NCBI GenBank assembly: GCA_015478945.1
Contig: JABUQX010059962.1
Span: forward strand, 1-34,729
Direction: 5' to 3'
DNA: 34,729 bases
Origin: Trachelipus rathkii
Lineage: Eukaryota > Arthropoda > Malacostraca > Isopoda > Trachelipodidae
Every line of letters starts with the position of its first letter. Position 1 is the first letter of the stretch. The notes beneath the pieces were generated by a model. It ran no database searches. It had not been told where the DNA came from and saw only the letters and a program-made list of their open reading frames with translations. This document shows, in pieces, positions 11,049 through 21,169 of the stretch. Made by a program: the position numbers and the translations under genes.

Positions 11049-11108
<60 letters not shown>

Positions 11109-11140
11109 TAGAGAGAGATGATGAGAAGAGAGAAGAGAGA
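11012..11140. repeat. (GA)n microsatellite
   Basis: This is a purine-only tract on the plus strand with a long pure (GA)n core (11049-11101) and AGAAG/GGAGA variants at both ends. Purine-pyrimidine tracts of this kind can adopt triplex structures. The minus-strand frame rich in S and L is a repeat artefact. Confidence 0.95.
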
Positions 11141-11276
11141 CAGTGGACTTTGAATTTCGCTGTAATAAATGAAGGCATTTGAACTTAATAATGTCTCTAA
11201 AAGTTTTATTTGTTAATTAAAGTTGTCTGACTCAGAATAGGTAATGAAACTAACAACTCTCAAATTTTGAGCAGCC

Positions 11277-11343
11277 GTCTCGTTTCTCGTTCTCGTTCCT
11301 CGTTTTCTTCGTTGTCTTCGTGTTCTCGTTCCTCGTTCTCTTG
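11277..11343. repeat. CTCGTT-type hexamer array
   Basis: TCTCGTTTCTCGTTCTCGTT and variants repeat with a 5-7 base period for about 65 bp. The pyrimidine-rich, CpG-containing unit differs from the surrounding AT and GA arrays. Confidence 0.8.
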
Positions 11344-11454
11344 GAGGGAAACGATATTTCTATAGAGGAAGGGATTTTCTCGAGTTTTGGATGAGAAACT
11401 GAAATGATTCAAAGTAAAGAAGCATCATATATTCCAAACAAGAAAATGTTATAA

Positions 11455-11735
11455 TGCGTATATTATATTATATACTATATATTATATGTAATTATATATA
11501 GTATATATTATATCTAATATTTATATATATATATGATATGATATAATATATATAAACTATATATATACATATAATTATATTATATGCATAAATATATATA
11601 ATGTATATATATATACTATATATATAACTTATATATATATATTATATTAATATATACGTATATATATATATATATAATATATATATATATAGGATAATAA
11701 ATATATATATATATATAATTATATATATATATAAA
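11455..11735. repeat. Long imperfect (AT)n array
   Basis: About 280 bp of alternating T and A with phase slips and a few G or C interruptions. Confidence 0.95.
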
Positions 11736-11739
11736 AAAT

Positions 11740-12660
11740 TTATATTTCGGATGAATGACTTTCTATTATTTAAAAACGTTATTTCTATAAGCATAATGGT
11801 CTAGAAGATCATTACTGCCTTCAAGCAAAAATAAAAATCGCATTGTACCCTGTTTTTGAAATGAAGATATCCGAGAGCCTCACCGAAATATTTATGAAAA
11901 AAACGATAAATTTCTGTATAAAATAATATCGATAATTGTGATCGAGGACCATGTCTATTGCGAACTGGTAAAGATGCAAGTTAGCGAGCTAGCTCATAGC
12001 AATCATACGAATGCAGATGAGATTTTCCTTGTATCACTCGCGCAATAAATTAGGAATAGTAGCATAGAATTTTCCAACTTTACATCAAGTTTAATAACAT
12101 AGAAATATATTAAGTGGAATTTAACAATTGGTCTTATGGAACCACCTATATTGGATGATTGGTAAGCTAATGCTTGACCGAGGTGGGATTATGTAACTGA
12201 GATGCCGTGATAGTTCGATTGACGAGATTTTTGTAATTTAACATAAACTGAAATACGTAATAATAAGAAATTCTTAATCATTGTTTTTGTGAGCGTCAAG
12301 AACATGAATTCCAAGATTGGGAAGGAAAGAATTGATGACACGGCAGACAATGCCAGTTGACAATGACATAGGAGAGAAGCGAATAGGATGACGCATCAAA
12401 AAGATAAATATAAATTACAAAACTAGTGTAATCACCACCTAAAGCATTTGTGAACATAGAAGACCAAGAGAGCTATAAGCTGAGCTCTTGTGTAAGTAAA
12501 TGTTCTAGAAATGCATTGACACGAGTAAAAATTTATCCTGTAACCAACAGCTACAGCGATCATGTCTATGTTGTTAAAACTGCTTTAGAACGAAGAGCGT
12601 TAAATAAATAGAAAACTAATATAATCACATAAAATAAATAAATTAAATAAATATATAAAC
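11740..12660. other. Unique sequence, no gene recognised
   Basis: About 900 bp of mixed composition between two AT arrays. Translating both strands gave no recognisable domain and no open frame of note. No tRNA or repeat structure was seen. Confidence 0.5.
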
Positions 12661-12664
12661 AATA

Positions 12665-12667
12665 AGT

Positions 12668-12704
<37 letters not shown>

Positions 12705-12982
12705 TAATATATATATATGATTTAGTTTATACCCTATTATATATATATATATATATAGTATATATAATATATATATATTATTTATTAATAGTATAATTAT
12801 ATAGTATATTTATAGTCTATAAACAGTGGTATAGTATAGGATGATTAATATATTATATATATTATGTAGTATATATAATATATATAATATATATATATAT
12901 TAATATATATATATATATATGTTAGTATATATATTATATATTATATATTATATACTATATATAATTAGAAATTATACTATAT

Positions 12983-13026
<44 letters not shown>

Positions 13027-13090
13027 TTATATATTAATAAAAGATATATATAGTATTATAATAAATATTTATATTATAAAATATATTTAA
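12665..13090. repeat. Long imperfect (AT)n array
   Basis: About 425 bp mostly of alternating T and A, in several blocks separated by short unique stretches such as 12820-12845. Confidence 0.95.
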
Positions 13091-13182
13091 TATGATACCT
13101 AGGCGGGTATAATTCGTCAAAACAAAACTTGAGATAAGCAAAGAATAGTTTGTTTCACTATAATTGTGTCCATGTTTTTTCC

Positions 13183-13186
<4 letters not shown>

Positions 13187-13225
<39 letters not shown>

Positions 13226-13241
13226 CTAATAACATTTTATT
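13187..13241 (-). other. Poly(A) tract with upstream AATAAA on the minus strand
   Basis: The plus strand has 36 T in a row (13187-13222), which reads as poly(A) on the minus strand. AATAAA is present on the minus strand at 13241-13236, 13 bases before the A run, which is the spacing of a real polyadenylation site. This is the footprint expected of a reverse-transcribed mRNA or non-LTR element inserted on the minus strand. The sequence upstream on that strand (13242-13560) shows no known protein, so the source is unknown. In AT-rich DNA a chance AATAAA is quite possible. Confidence 0.4.
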
Positions 13242-13631
13242 TTTTGTAAAATCTCATTGCATCATTGCATTAAATTTTAGCCATTTATTAAGTTTTGTTT
13301 TTGCGAGTTCGTTTTTTTTTGTTGTTTTCAATTTTATTCAGGGTGTAGAATGGAAAAAGGTTTTGTGGGGGGGGATGATGGGTTATTAAATTTCATATTA
13401 ATGATGATATAGTTTTTTTTAATTATAAATTTTCTGGTCAAGTCTTCTACTCGTATTTTCCTCATTTTTTTAAGCTTCTGAATTGGTGTAACAGTTTTGT
13501 TGTGTATAGCGTAGAGTAGTATTGAGTAGCATAGTAGTAGCATGTAGTAGAGTTAAGTAGTCATAATAGTAGTTAAGTTGTGGTTTAATATACATATCTT
13601 TCGATTGTTACAAGTAGTAGTAATGAAACAC

Positions 13632-13685
13632 GAAGAGAGAGAGAGAGAAGAGAGAGAGAGAGAAGAGAGAGAGGAGAGAGAGAGA

Positions 13686-13726
<41 letters not shown>

Positions 13727-13760
13727 GAGAGAGAGAAGAGAGAGCGAGAGAGAGCGAGCA
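13632..13760. repeat. (GA)n microsatellite with AGAAG/GCGAG variants
   Basis: This purine tract has a pure (GA)n core around 13692-13722. It yields apparent open frames on both strands (R/E-rich on plus, S/L-rich on minus), which are repeat artefacts. Confidence 0.95.
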
Positions 13761-13799
13761 TGAAAACAACCTGAGACCATTCCAAGAATTTTAACCATA

Positions 13800-14957
13800 C
13801 CAAAAATCCGTTAAAATGTGACTTTCAAAATACTATTGCCAAAAATGTTTTAATTAGAAAAAAGTTAATAAAATCTACAGGAAACCACAATACAAAATAC
13901 ATGACACACGGACATTTTTCTACCATTTCCATCCTCGACCCAGACCGTGGAGTGGTGGTAATGTATCAATATTGCTTCGAACCAGTGATATACCTGTAAA
14001 AAAAAGTTTAAATAAATAAACATGTGGCTCATTTCTCGAATTTTTTTTTAAAATGTTTTTCTTTCCTTTTAGATTATTTGAAACATTCCATGTAAGTTTC
14101 ATGAAAATCGGAAAGCAAGTTTCATTGAAATTGGTCAAAATTGGCCAAAATTGGGCAGAATTGGGCCAAAAAATGGCCAAAAAAGGGCCAAAATAAGGGT
14201 CAAAAATAGTTTGTAATATTAGTAATAATGAAAATATCAATGATTATTATTAAATTTTTCCAGATGTTTCATTTAGGACGTATCCTGAAAGATAAAAATT
14301 GCAGCACCGTAAACAAGGTCTTCAGGCTTAACCGGTGGAAAAGACAAAGTTATGTGCCAGTTGTACTGGAGCGTTCATTCCATTGTTTTGTGTTAGCAAT
14401 CTCGTTTTCTAAAGACGAACGTGCACGTATGGTTGAGACTTACTAGTATTGCGGGTACAAATCATACGACTAAAACGTGTGGTAAATGAGTTTGAATTGA
14501 AGTGCTCTCAGTGTGTAGTTCAAAAATAAGTAACAAGTGGACAATATCATACTTGATTAAAATATTACTTGACACAGGATATGTATAAAATAGAATCGAA
14601 AAAGCCTAGGCCGAAAATCTCTGATAACTACCGAAGTTTTTGTTGATGTTTAACAGCACTAAACACGCTGACTCAGAAAGTCTCTTAGTAAGTTATCATC
14701 ACAAGTTAGATTCTCACCAGCTACTGAGAGCTACAAAGAGATTAAAATTTTATCCCTACTTTGTATCCCTACAATAAATATGTATCCCTACATGATTGGT
14801 ATAGTCCATGAACTGAAGAACCACTCTATTAAATGCATTTACTATACTGTCGCTATTTTGGTTAATTTGTTGATCCAAATGAAATTAAGGAGTTGGACCA
14901 TGTATAATTCAGTTTCGAGGTTTAATTTTACTTGGATGGCAATATGAACATTCAAAA
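13800..14957. other. Mostly unique sequence, no gene recognised
   Basis: Apart from the 10 bp array at 14131-14208, this holds no recognised domain. An open stretch on plus (14228-14446) and one on minus (14240-13920) overlap the array or its edge and show no known motif. Confidence 0.5.
14094..14208. repeat. TTGGCCAAAA decamer array preceded by a 23 bp duplication
   Basis: AAGTTTCATGAAAATCGG at 14094 recurs as AAGTTTCATTGAAATTGG at 14117, a period of 23. From 14131 units TTGGTCAAAA, TTGGCCAAAA and TTGGGCAGAA follow at exactly 10 bp. They then stretch to 11-13 bp as the A run lengthens, up to about 14208. Each unit contains the palindrome TTGGCCAA. It is a short minisatellite that would place the palindromes on one face of the helix. 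Confidence 0.85.
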
Positions 14958-14996
<39 letters not shown>

Positions 14997-15000
14997 CTTC
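14958..15000. repeat. (CT)n microsatellite
   Basis: CT repeats with two TTCTCT interruptions. It directly abuts the AT array at 15005-15335. Confidence 0.95.
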
Positions 15001-15004
15001 TGTA

Positions 15005-15335
15005 AATATAATATATATTATATTTATATAATAATATATATATATATTTATAATATATATATAGTATATATATATATATATTAATATATATATATAATAT
15101 ATACTATATATTATAATTATATATATATATATTATATATAATATATATAAATAATATTATATATATAATTATATATTATAGAATATATATATATTATAAT
15201 ATATATAGTTATATATATAGTATTATATATATATATATGATTATATTATATATATATATAATATATATTAATAATATATAATATATAATATATATATATA
15301 AATATATTAATATATATATAATATATAGTACAATA
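15005..15335. repeat. Long imperfect (AT)n array
   Basis: About 330 bp of alternating T and A with many phase slips and almost no G or C. Confidence 0.95.
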
Positions 15336-15453
15336 TAGTAGGGAGGGTCATTTTCAGGAGCCGTTCATATTGTGACACCTGACTTTTGACTTTGTTTTTG
15401 ACCTTTTTTGAGCCTAAATTTACTGCTCTTTGACCTTTTTGCTTGCCCTTTTT

Positions 15454-15920
15454 GGGAACCGAATTTTTGAGAACCCGGATTTTTGAAACCCGGATTTTTT
15501 TGGAACCCCGGATTTTTTGAGAATCCACGGATTTTTGAGAACCCGGATTTTTTGAGAACTCCATAATTTCAATAGATATAAATTTTTTATAAGAACCAAA
15601 TTTTTAAGAAACCAAATTTTTTTCAGAATAAATTTTTTTAAGAACATCAATTTTTTATCAATAGAAATTTTTTAGAACCCAAATTTTTGAGAACACTAAT
15701 TTTTGCAAACCTTCGAAAGTAAGGGTTGCGCCAACGGTGCGTAAGCAACGTATGTAAATTCGTAGTGGCCCCCCATTTGGGCCCCCTTACGGTTAGTCCA
15801 TTTTTGAGAACCCAAATTTTTTTGTGAACCCAGGAGAATTTTGATGAAGCAAAATTTTTTGAGAACCCTAATTTTTTGAGAATCCCTAATTTTTTTGAGA
15901 ACCCTAATTTTTTTCGAACA
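15454..15920. repeat. GAACCC-N2-ATTTTTTGA minisatellite, interrupted
   Basis: The unit is about 17-20 bp: GAACCC, two variable bases (GG, AA or TA), A, a run of 4-8 T, then GA. At least eight clear units plus degenerate ones lie at 15454-15715, and five more at 15800-15920. A GC-rich unique insert (15716-15800) containing TGGCCCCCCATTTGGGCCCCC splits them. The dinucleotide after GAACCC is GG in the left block and AA or TA in the right block, so the two halves are subfamilies. Length variation sits mostly in the T run. The K-rich minus-strand frames here are repeat artefacts. Confidence 0.9.
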
Positions 15921-16024
15921 AACTTTGGTCTTCATGTCAATTTGGCCGCACTAATGTTTAGACCACCCTTTTAGGGGTTAGCCTATTTTTGTATGTTTTG
16001 ACCTTTGAATAATTTCGGTCAATC

Positions 16025-16095
16025 TACACACGGCACACACACACACACACATCTACACACACAACTCACACACCCCACACCACTACACAGCACAG
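16025..16095. repeat. (CA)n microsatellite, degenerate at right
   Basis: A pure CACACA core at 16034-16050, followed by CA-rich variants that grade into the C-rich repeat to the right. Confidence 0.9.
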
Positions 16096-16159
16096 CTAAA
16101 CACCGTAGCCTCACCTCTTACATTATATCTACTCCAGCTCTTTAGCTATCACAGCTACC

Positions 16160-16390
16160 CGTATCCTTCACTAGCCTATCTACCCGCCTACTCCCACCAT
16201 CCTTCTACTGCTAACATTAACCTAAATTCACTCAGCTTACCTAGCTACACCTTACCTACCCACCACCTTACCTATGACTACACCTTAGCGACTATACACT
16301 AGCCCACCAGCTTCACTAGCCTACACTAACTAACCTTAGATCACCGCCTTCACTAGCGTACACTATACCTAGCTACACGTGCGCACTACA
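16160..16390. repeat. Degenerate C-rich repeat with CTTCACTAGCCTA motif
   Basis: CTTCACTAGCCTA occurs near 16167 and 16311, with variants near 16230 and 16350. Between them are ACCTTACCTACC and TACACTA motifs. The strand shows few G residues. No coding potential was seen. The CCTA/ACCTA content superficially recalls arthropod telomere repeats (CCTAA), but the units are not regular. Confidence 0.6.
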
Positions 16391-16557
16391 ACTTGATGGC
16401 TATAACTGTTTTTGGCTCAACTGTTGATGAGTCATCTCTGTTGGCATATAATTGATGATTCACTTTTGATGATCAGATTTATTGATGGTAAACTTTGAGG
16501 TCCCGATCGTAATGGAAGATTCTAGGATTCGATCCTTCGACCAGATTCTAATAGTGC

Positions 16558-16675
16558 GCAGTGTATTGCCAAGTGAGTGCAATGAGTGCCATGAGTGCCA
16601 AGTGAGTCCAATGAGTGCCGAGTGGCACATAGTGCCAAGTGAGTGGCCACATAGTGCCTAACTGAGTGCCGTAAT
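16558..16675. repeat. GTGCCAAGTGA-type short tandem array
   Basis: GTGCCAAGTGAGTGC, ATGAGTGCC, AAGTGAGTCC and similar units of 9-12 bp repeat for about 115 bp, built from the words GAGTGCC and AAGTGA. Confidence 0.8.
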
Positions 16676-16834
16676 GTTTTCAAGCTTTCTAGCTCCCTGA
16701 GCCCAATAGCCTTAATATGTGTGTTACCCCAAGGTTAAGGTATGGAGGAACGATTGGTGTCTATTATATATTGCTAGGATGCTTCTTACTATTCCTTTTC
16801 TAGCACTTTTCTACACTATAGCATATAAACATAA

Positions 16835-16915
16835 TATATATATATACTATATATATATAATATTATATATATATATATATAGTATTATTATATATATGAA
16901 TAATATAGTATGTTA
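16835..16915. repeat. (AT)n array
   Basis: A short alternating AT array with phase slips. Confidence 0.9.
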
Positions 16916-17119
16916 ACTTGCACAGCACCTAACACATTCATATGAATTATACATCGACATTCACTATGGACAGCTTATACACACTAATGACCTTATAAGC
17001 ACTTACATCTCTATAGACACTTACTTAAACCATAGACATGTAAGTTAATGAACCATGATACAATACATTCCACCCGACAGATACACCATTACATCTCCCA
17101 AACTCGATATTTTGTGTCA

Positions 17120-17270
17120 CTTGATGCCTCAACTTTGATGCCTAGACTTTAATGCCCTAGCATTGATGCCTCAACTTTGAAGGTTCATTGTCTGATGACT
17201 CATTTTGAGACGTCATCTTTGATACTCCATTATAATTGATGAATCCTAAGTCTTTGATGATCATACTTTT
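17120..17270. repeat. TTGATGCCTCAAC-type tandem repeat
   Basis: TTGATGCCTCAACTT, TTGATGCCTAGACTT, TTAATGCCCTAGC and TTGATGCCTCAAC follow one another at about 15-17 bp, then decay into TGATGACTCATTTTGAGACG-like units. A related TTGATGA/TTGATGG series occurs at 16392-16490, so the two may be one interrupted family. Confidence 0.75.
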
Positions 17271-17337
17271 TATTACCTCTAGATCATTAAGCTACCCAAC
17301 AGGCTCAGACGTGAGCATCGCGCAAGAAGTCTATACG

Positions 17338-17455
17338 AACACGGACCCCCACCTCGGGCGTCTCGCCGCCGCGCTCCCGCCCGCGCGTGGCCCGCAGGCG
17401 CAATATTTCCGCGTTCGCGCCCGCCGCGTGCGCCGCAGGCGCAATATTTCCCCGA
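17338..17455. other. GC-rich island with a 41 bp duplication
   Basis: About 115 bp that is strongly GC-rich, and CpG-rich, inside AT-rich DNA. GCAGGCGCAATATTTCC occurs at 17394 and again at 17435, a 41 bp period. The open stretch over it on plus (17236-17535) is R/P-rich because of composition and matches nothing known. It could be a fragment of a GC-rich mobile element or a small CpG island; nothing identifies it. Confidence 0.6.
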
Positions 17456-17467
17456 ATGAAAATATAT

Positions 17468-17565
17468 ATACTATAAATCATTCATTTATTTCATACTTAA
17501 ACATTCAAAGAAGTTTATTTTCAAATATACTATGAGTCATTCATGTTTTTTTCATACTTTAAACA
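17468..17565. repeat. 58 bp tandem duplication
   Basis: ATACTATAAATCATTCAT at 17468 recurs as ATACTATGAGTCATTCAT at 17526. Each copy continues into TTTCATACTTAAACATT, giving two units of about 58 bp. Confidence 0.75.
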
Positions 17566-17806
17566 TTTATTAAAAACATTTCGCGAACCTAAAACTGTAC
17601 TCATTTCAAATGTTTATGAACATGATATTATTAACATATTTTTTACTAAACTTTTTACTTAATACTTTTAATTCTATAAATTTAAAAATTTTGTATGTGC
17701 ATTAAAAAATGTCCAGAGTGTCTGTATTATAATCATTTTATTTTACTACAATGTACGAAATATTATTAAAAACATAAACTTTACATACTTAAAGAGTAAA
17801 CTTCAG

Positions 17807-18410
17807 AAATCAATAGAGAGGTGTTACATAGCAACAAAAGGGATTAGTATGCTTATTGTTTTCTGTTAATGCTTACTCACGTTTTACTTTCTTAATTATG
17901 TTTTACTGCTTATACTCACAATTTTTATTAACATTACATACTTAAATTTGAGTAATAGTAATCAATAGAGGTTACTAACCCTAGAAGGATTAGTTATCTG
18001 TTTGTTTTACTGCTTTACTGCTTTATACTTTACTGCTTTACATCTTTAAATTAGTAGGTCTTCTTTAATCACATACATTTCTTGAGTTAAAGCAGTTAAA
18101 TAGTAAATCAATAAGCTCTCCTCCACCTAAGGATCTAGTTAGGTTTGTTTTAAACTCTACTGCTTTATAACTTCTGCTTACTGCTTTATTCTCCATGCTT
18201 TACTCTTAACTCACATTACATTAGCATACCTTAATAGCAGTAAATAGTAAATCAATAGAGGGTTCCTAAACACCTAAGGGCTTAAGTATGCTTTTGTTTA
18301 CTGCTTTACTGCTTTAACTCATGTTTATCTGCTTAACTCATGTTTAACTGGCTTAAATATGTTGTTATCTGCTTATACTCAATATGTTTTTACTGCCTTA
18401 CACTCAGTAT
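17807..18410. repeat. Four-copy ~145 bp tandem repeat with ACTGCTTT sub-repeats
   Basis: AAATCAATAGAG-like starts occur at about 17807, 17960, 18105 and 18249 (periods about 153, 145 and 144). After each start comes a block reading CCTAAGG.. TTAGTATGCTTTTGTTT, then several short ACTGCTTTA units and an ACATTACAT/TACTTAA tail ending in AGTAATAGT or AAATAGT. Copy number of the inner ACTGCTTT units varies. No coding function is apparent; this is a small satellite array. Confidence 0.8.
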
Positions 18411-18419
18411 TTTTATTTA

Positions 18420-20000
18420 ACATCTATTTTTTTATTTTTGTTTACTCTTTTATTTATTTTATTATATTTTTTATTGTTTTTTCTTCATTTTATATTTTAT
18501 GTTTTATTTTTATTTATTAATTAAGCAAGTTGTTTAATTTCATTATCATTTCATTATTATTAGAAAGCACATACACACACAGCACACAACACACTACTAC
18601 TATTCACCTTCATATGACCTTATACACCATCATATGAACTTAGATTTAACTCGCAAGACACATAAACATTACTTACACACTCATCGATTTACTTACACAC
18701 CAGGATTACTTAACACTTCACTCACCACACACACACACACACACACAACACACACCACACACATAACATTAATTTTAATAATAAAACATTTATGTTTTAA
18801 AATAAAACCTACATTTTATATTACTATTCAAATAGTAACTAAAATCATTAATCAAAGTTATTAAATACTCTATAATAAATCAATCAATTATCTTTGAACA
18901 AAGAATTTTAATTATAACTGTTAATACTTTTGTTTATAAATTTTAAACTATTCAGGTTTTAAAATAACTTTTACTAAATTTTATGATTTATTATTAAAAA
19001 CATATATTTTAGCGTAAATTAAGCAGATAAATCATTAATCAGTAAGTTACTCCTAGCACCTCTACAACCCAACTGATGCCCACGTTTTGTTCGTATTTGA
19101 CCTTACCTGTACATCATCTTAGTCCATGTAATAATATATAAATAACTAAATAGTTCTTCTCTGCTAACATAACATGTATTTTATTAAAATCATTCGAGGT
19201 TTTAATTAAAATATACAATTAATTCATTTACAATCATATTATTCCCCATTGGGTGTTACGAAAATTTTCAAAACGGCAAAATTCTTCCATTCTTTATAAT
19301 ATCTTTATTATTATTATTATTATCTATGTAATTGACAATCCATCACGAAAACACAACAATGCGCACTCCTTACAGATACGGAAACTACTCCTCTTAAATG
19401 TGTTGAATTAACTACTTTAGGCTAAATTTGGATTAAATCCTTTTGTAAAGCCAGACGCATGACAGGTAGGTCAAATAATATTTCAAAACTGCCTTTTTTC
19501 TGTAAAATGTGGTGCAACAACTACGCTAATAATTTTAAATTAGCCTAAACTTTAGGATAAGCCTTTTGTATCGCATCGGATTTGTAGCCAACAGGTCAAA
19601 AGTAATGTGCCAGTATATGCGAGACAGATCATTGTTATTATTATATTTCTTATAATAATATATTATCAAATGAACATGCTGGAGTCGGTAAGATCCCTTA
19701 AGTCATTAAGAAGGAAATGTTTTTTACTTGGTATTGTCCGGTAATCCTTATCTCTAAATGACCTCGTATGTGATTGGTGAGAATTATTTTATCGTCTTTG
19801 AAAATTAACTTTGTTCTTTAAACTTGGTATTTGAGCGGTGTGTTTATTGATCTTTAGACCCCAATCATTTTAAAATCATAGTGCATTTAAAGCTTGTTAA
19901 GCGGTGCAGACCAAGTTAACTGGATTTGTATTAAAAGTGTTTTTATTTACTAAGTAATCATATTTATAATAAATCTTACATTGAGGAGATAATTATTATT
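18420..20000. other. AT-rich DNA with short CA and TTA microsatellites, no gene seen
   Basis: (CA)-rich tracts lie at 18568-18597 and 18721-18765, and (TTA)n at 19304-19323. Two loosely similar segments (about 19418-19488 and 19547-19612, both with a CCTTTTGTA core and a CAGGT..GGTCAAA or CAGGTCAAA tail) may be a decayed duplication. No coding similarity was found. Confidence 0.55.
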
Positions 20001-20047
20001 TCACAGAGTAGATAATATTAATTTCACTAGATTATAGTAGAATTCAC

Positions 20048-20132
20048 GTGAAGCAAAAGTAGCAAGAGCGCCCGCTAAGGCGACCGGCGGAAACGACTGC
20101 AAATGAACCCGCCGCGTAATCATTACTACGCA
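20048..20132 (+). repeat. Left arm of inverted repeat
   Basis: A GC-rich arm containing GCAAGAGCGCCCGC and GGCGACCGGCGG, and ending in ACTACGCA. It pairs with 21043-21122 on the opposite strand. Confidence 0.7.
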
Positions 20133-20963
20133 TCGCTGAAAATATTGTTCTTTATATACGCGTTGTAACTTTCATTACAATTATTTTTTGTATTTTCAAA
20201 TTATTCATTTCCTATATTATGAGCCGTCTATTTTATTTCTTACTAGAACATTTTTAATTTTATTTAAGAAAATTTCCTTTCACTGTAAAGTTTCTTGAAA
20301 AACTATTTAGTTTGAAAACATCTTTGTTTGGTAGAACCAGTTTTGTTTATTAGCTCCTAATAGTTAAAATTCTGGGGAAATAGAACAAATACTGCCGGTG
20401 TGATGTAGGTCCATGTGTCCCTCATTTGTGTAATGCCTATAAAGATCTTATTACTTTAAGGAAATGTAAAACTAAGTTTCATATTGCCTTAAAGTTACAC
20501 CATATTATACGACGTAGAGTTTAATTAATTAGAAGTTAATCCTTCCCTCACTTTTCAAGGTATGCCTTTACGGGTTTTAATCCTCTCTATGTATAAGTTA
20601 TGAAAAGGTTGTTTAATATTAAATATATATTAATAATACTACATTAATTAATTAAATACACACATTGAGTTACAATGATAAATTAAAACTTGCTTTCATG
20701 CATTGATTGGATCATTCGTGCAAATTTCCATATGGGTATCATATCATTGATACTTCTCAAAAATTTACATCGAAGTATTTAAGTTCATACCTCTCTTATA
20801 TATCAGATGTTGTATGCTCTCGGCAGCCACCGAGAATGGCTCTTGGTTTGTAATAAACCTGAGTATACAGGACTTTATAAACATGCGCTTTAACCATGTT
20901 ATAAGGGTTCGTAATATATACCTTGATACGTACACAAACTAATTTTACATCAATGAATGGACG

Positions 20964-21005
20964 GTGTCTAGAAAGATATCAACTCTAGGATGTGATCCTA
21001 GACAC
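20964..21005. other. Hairpin CTAGGAT-GTG-ATCCTAG
   Basis: CTAGGAT (20985-20991) and ATCCTAG (20995-21001) are perfect inverted copies around a 3-base loop. An overlapping pair, GTGTCTAG (20964-20971) and CTAGACAC (20998-21005), offers an alternative stem. It lies just inside the right arm of the inverted repeat. Confidence 0.7.
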
Positions 21006-21042
21006 TTTGAATACAGACGCTCATAATTTTCGCGATATAACC

Positions 21043-21122
21043 TGCGTAGTATATTGACGGGCGGTTATTTGCGTCGGTTCGCACCGGGTCGCGCTTGGCG
21101 GCGCTCTTGCGTTTTGCTTACA
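21043..21122 (-). repeat. Right arm of inverted repeat
   Basis: On the minus strand it reads AAGCAAAACGCAAGAGCGCC, then GCGACCCGGTGCG, ending in ACTACGCA. It parallels the left arm with a few 1-2 base indels. Confidence 0.7.
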
Positions 21123-21169
21123 CTGATTTATCTATAAATACTAAATTTAAATTATTATATATATATATT

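Larger units (their letters stand above)
20048..21122. mobile_element. Candidate non-autonomous element with ~80 bp inverted repeats
   Basis: The segment at 20048-20132 matches the reverse complement of 21043-21122 along its whole length with small indels. Shared words include AAGCAAAA, GCAAGAGCGCC, GCGACC, GCAAAT and ACTACGCA. The match extends weakly outward (TTATAG near 20033 against the complement of CTATAA near 21132) and inward (ATCGC..GAAAAT). These ends are GC-rich against an AT-rich interior of about 900 bp that has no open frame. This suggests a MITE-like or foldback element, or two inverted copies of a dispersed repeat. No target duplication was confirmed. Confidence 0.6.

Noticed and set aside
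13578..13803. R/E-rich and S/L-rich frames on both strands
   Set aside because: They are translations of the (GA)n microsatellite.
15307..15935. K-rich minus-strand frames with repeated GSQK/VLKK words
   Set aside because: They are translations of the GAACCC..T minisatellite and vanish outside it.
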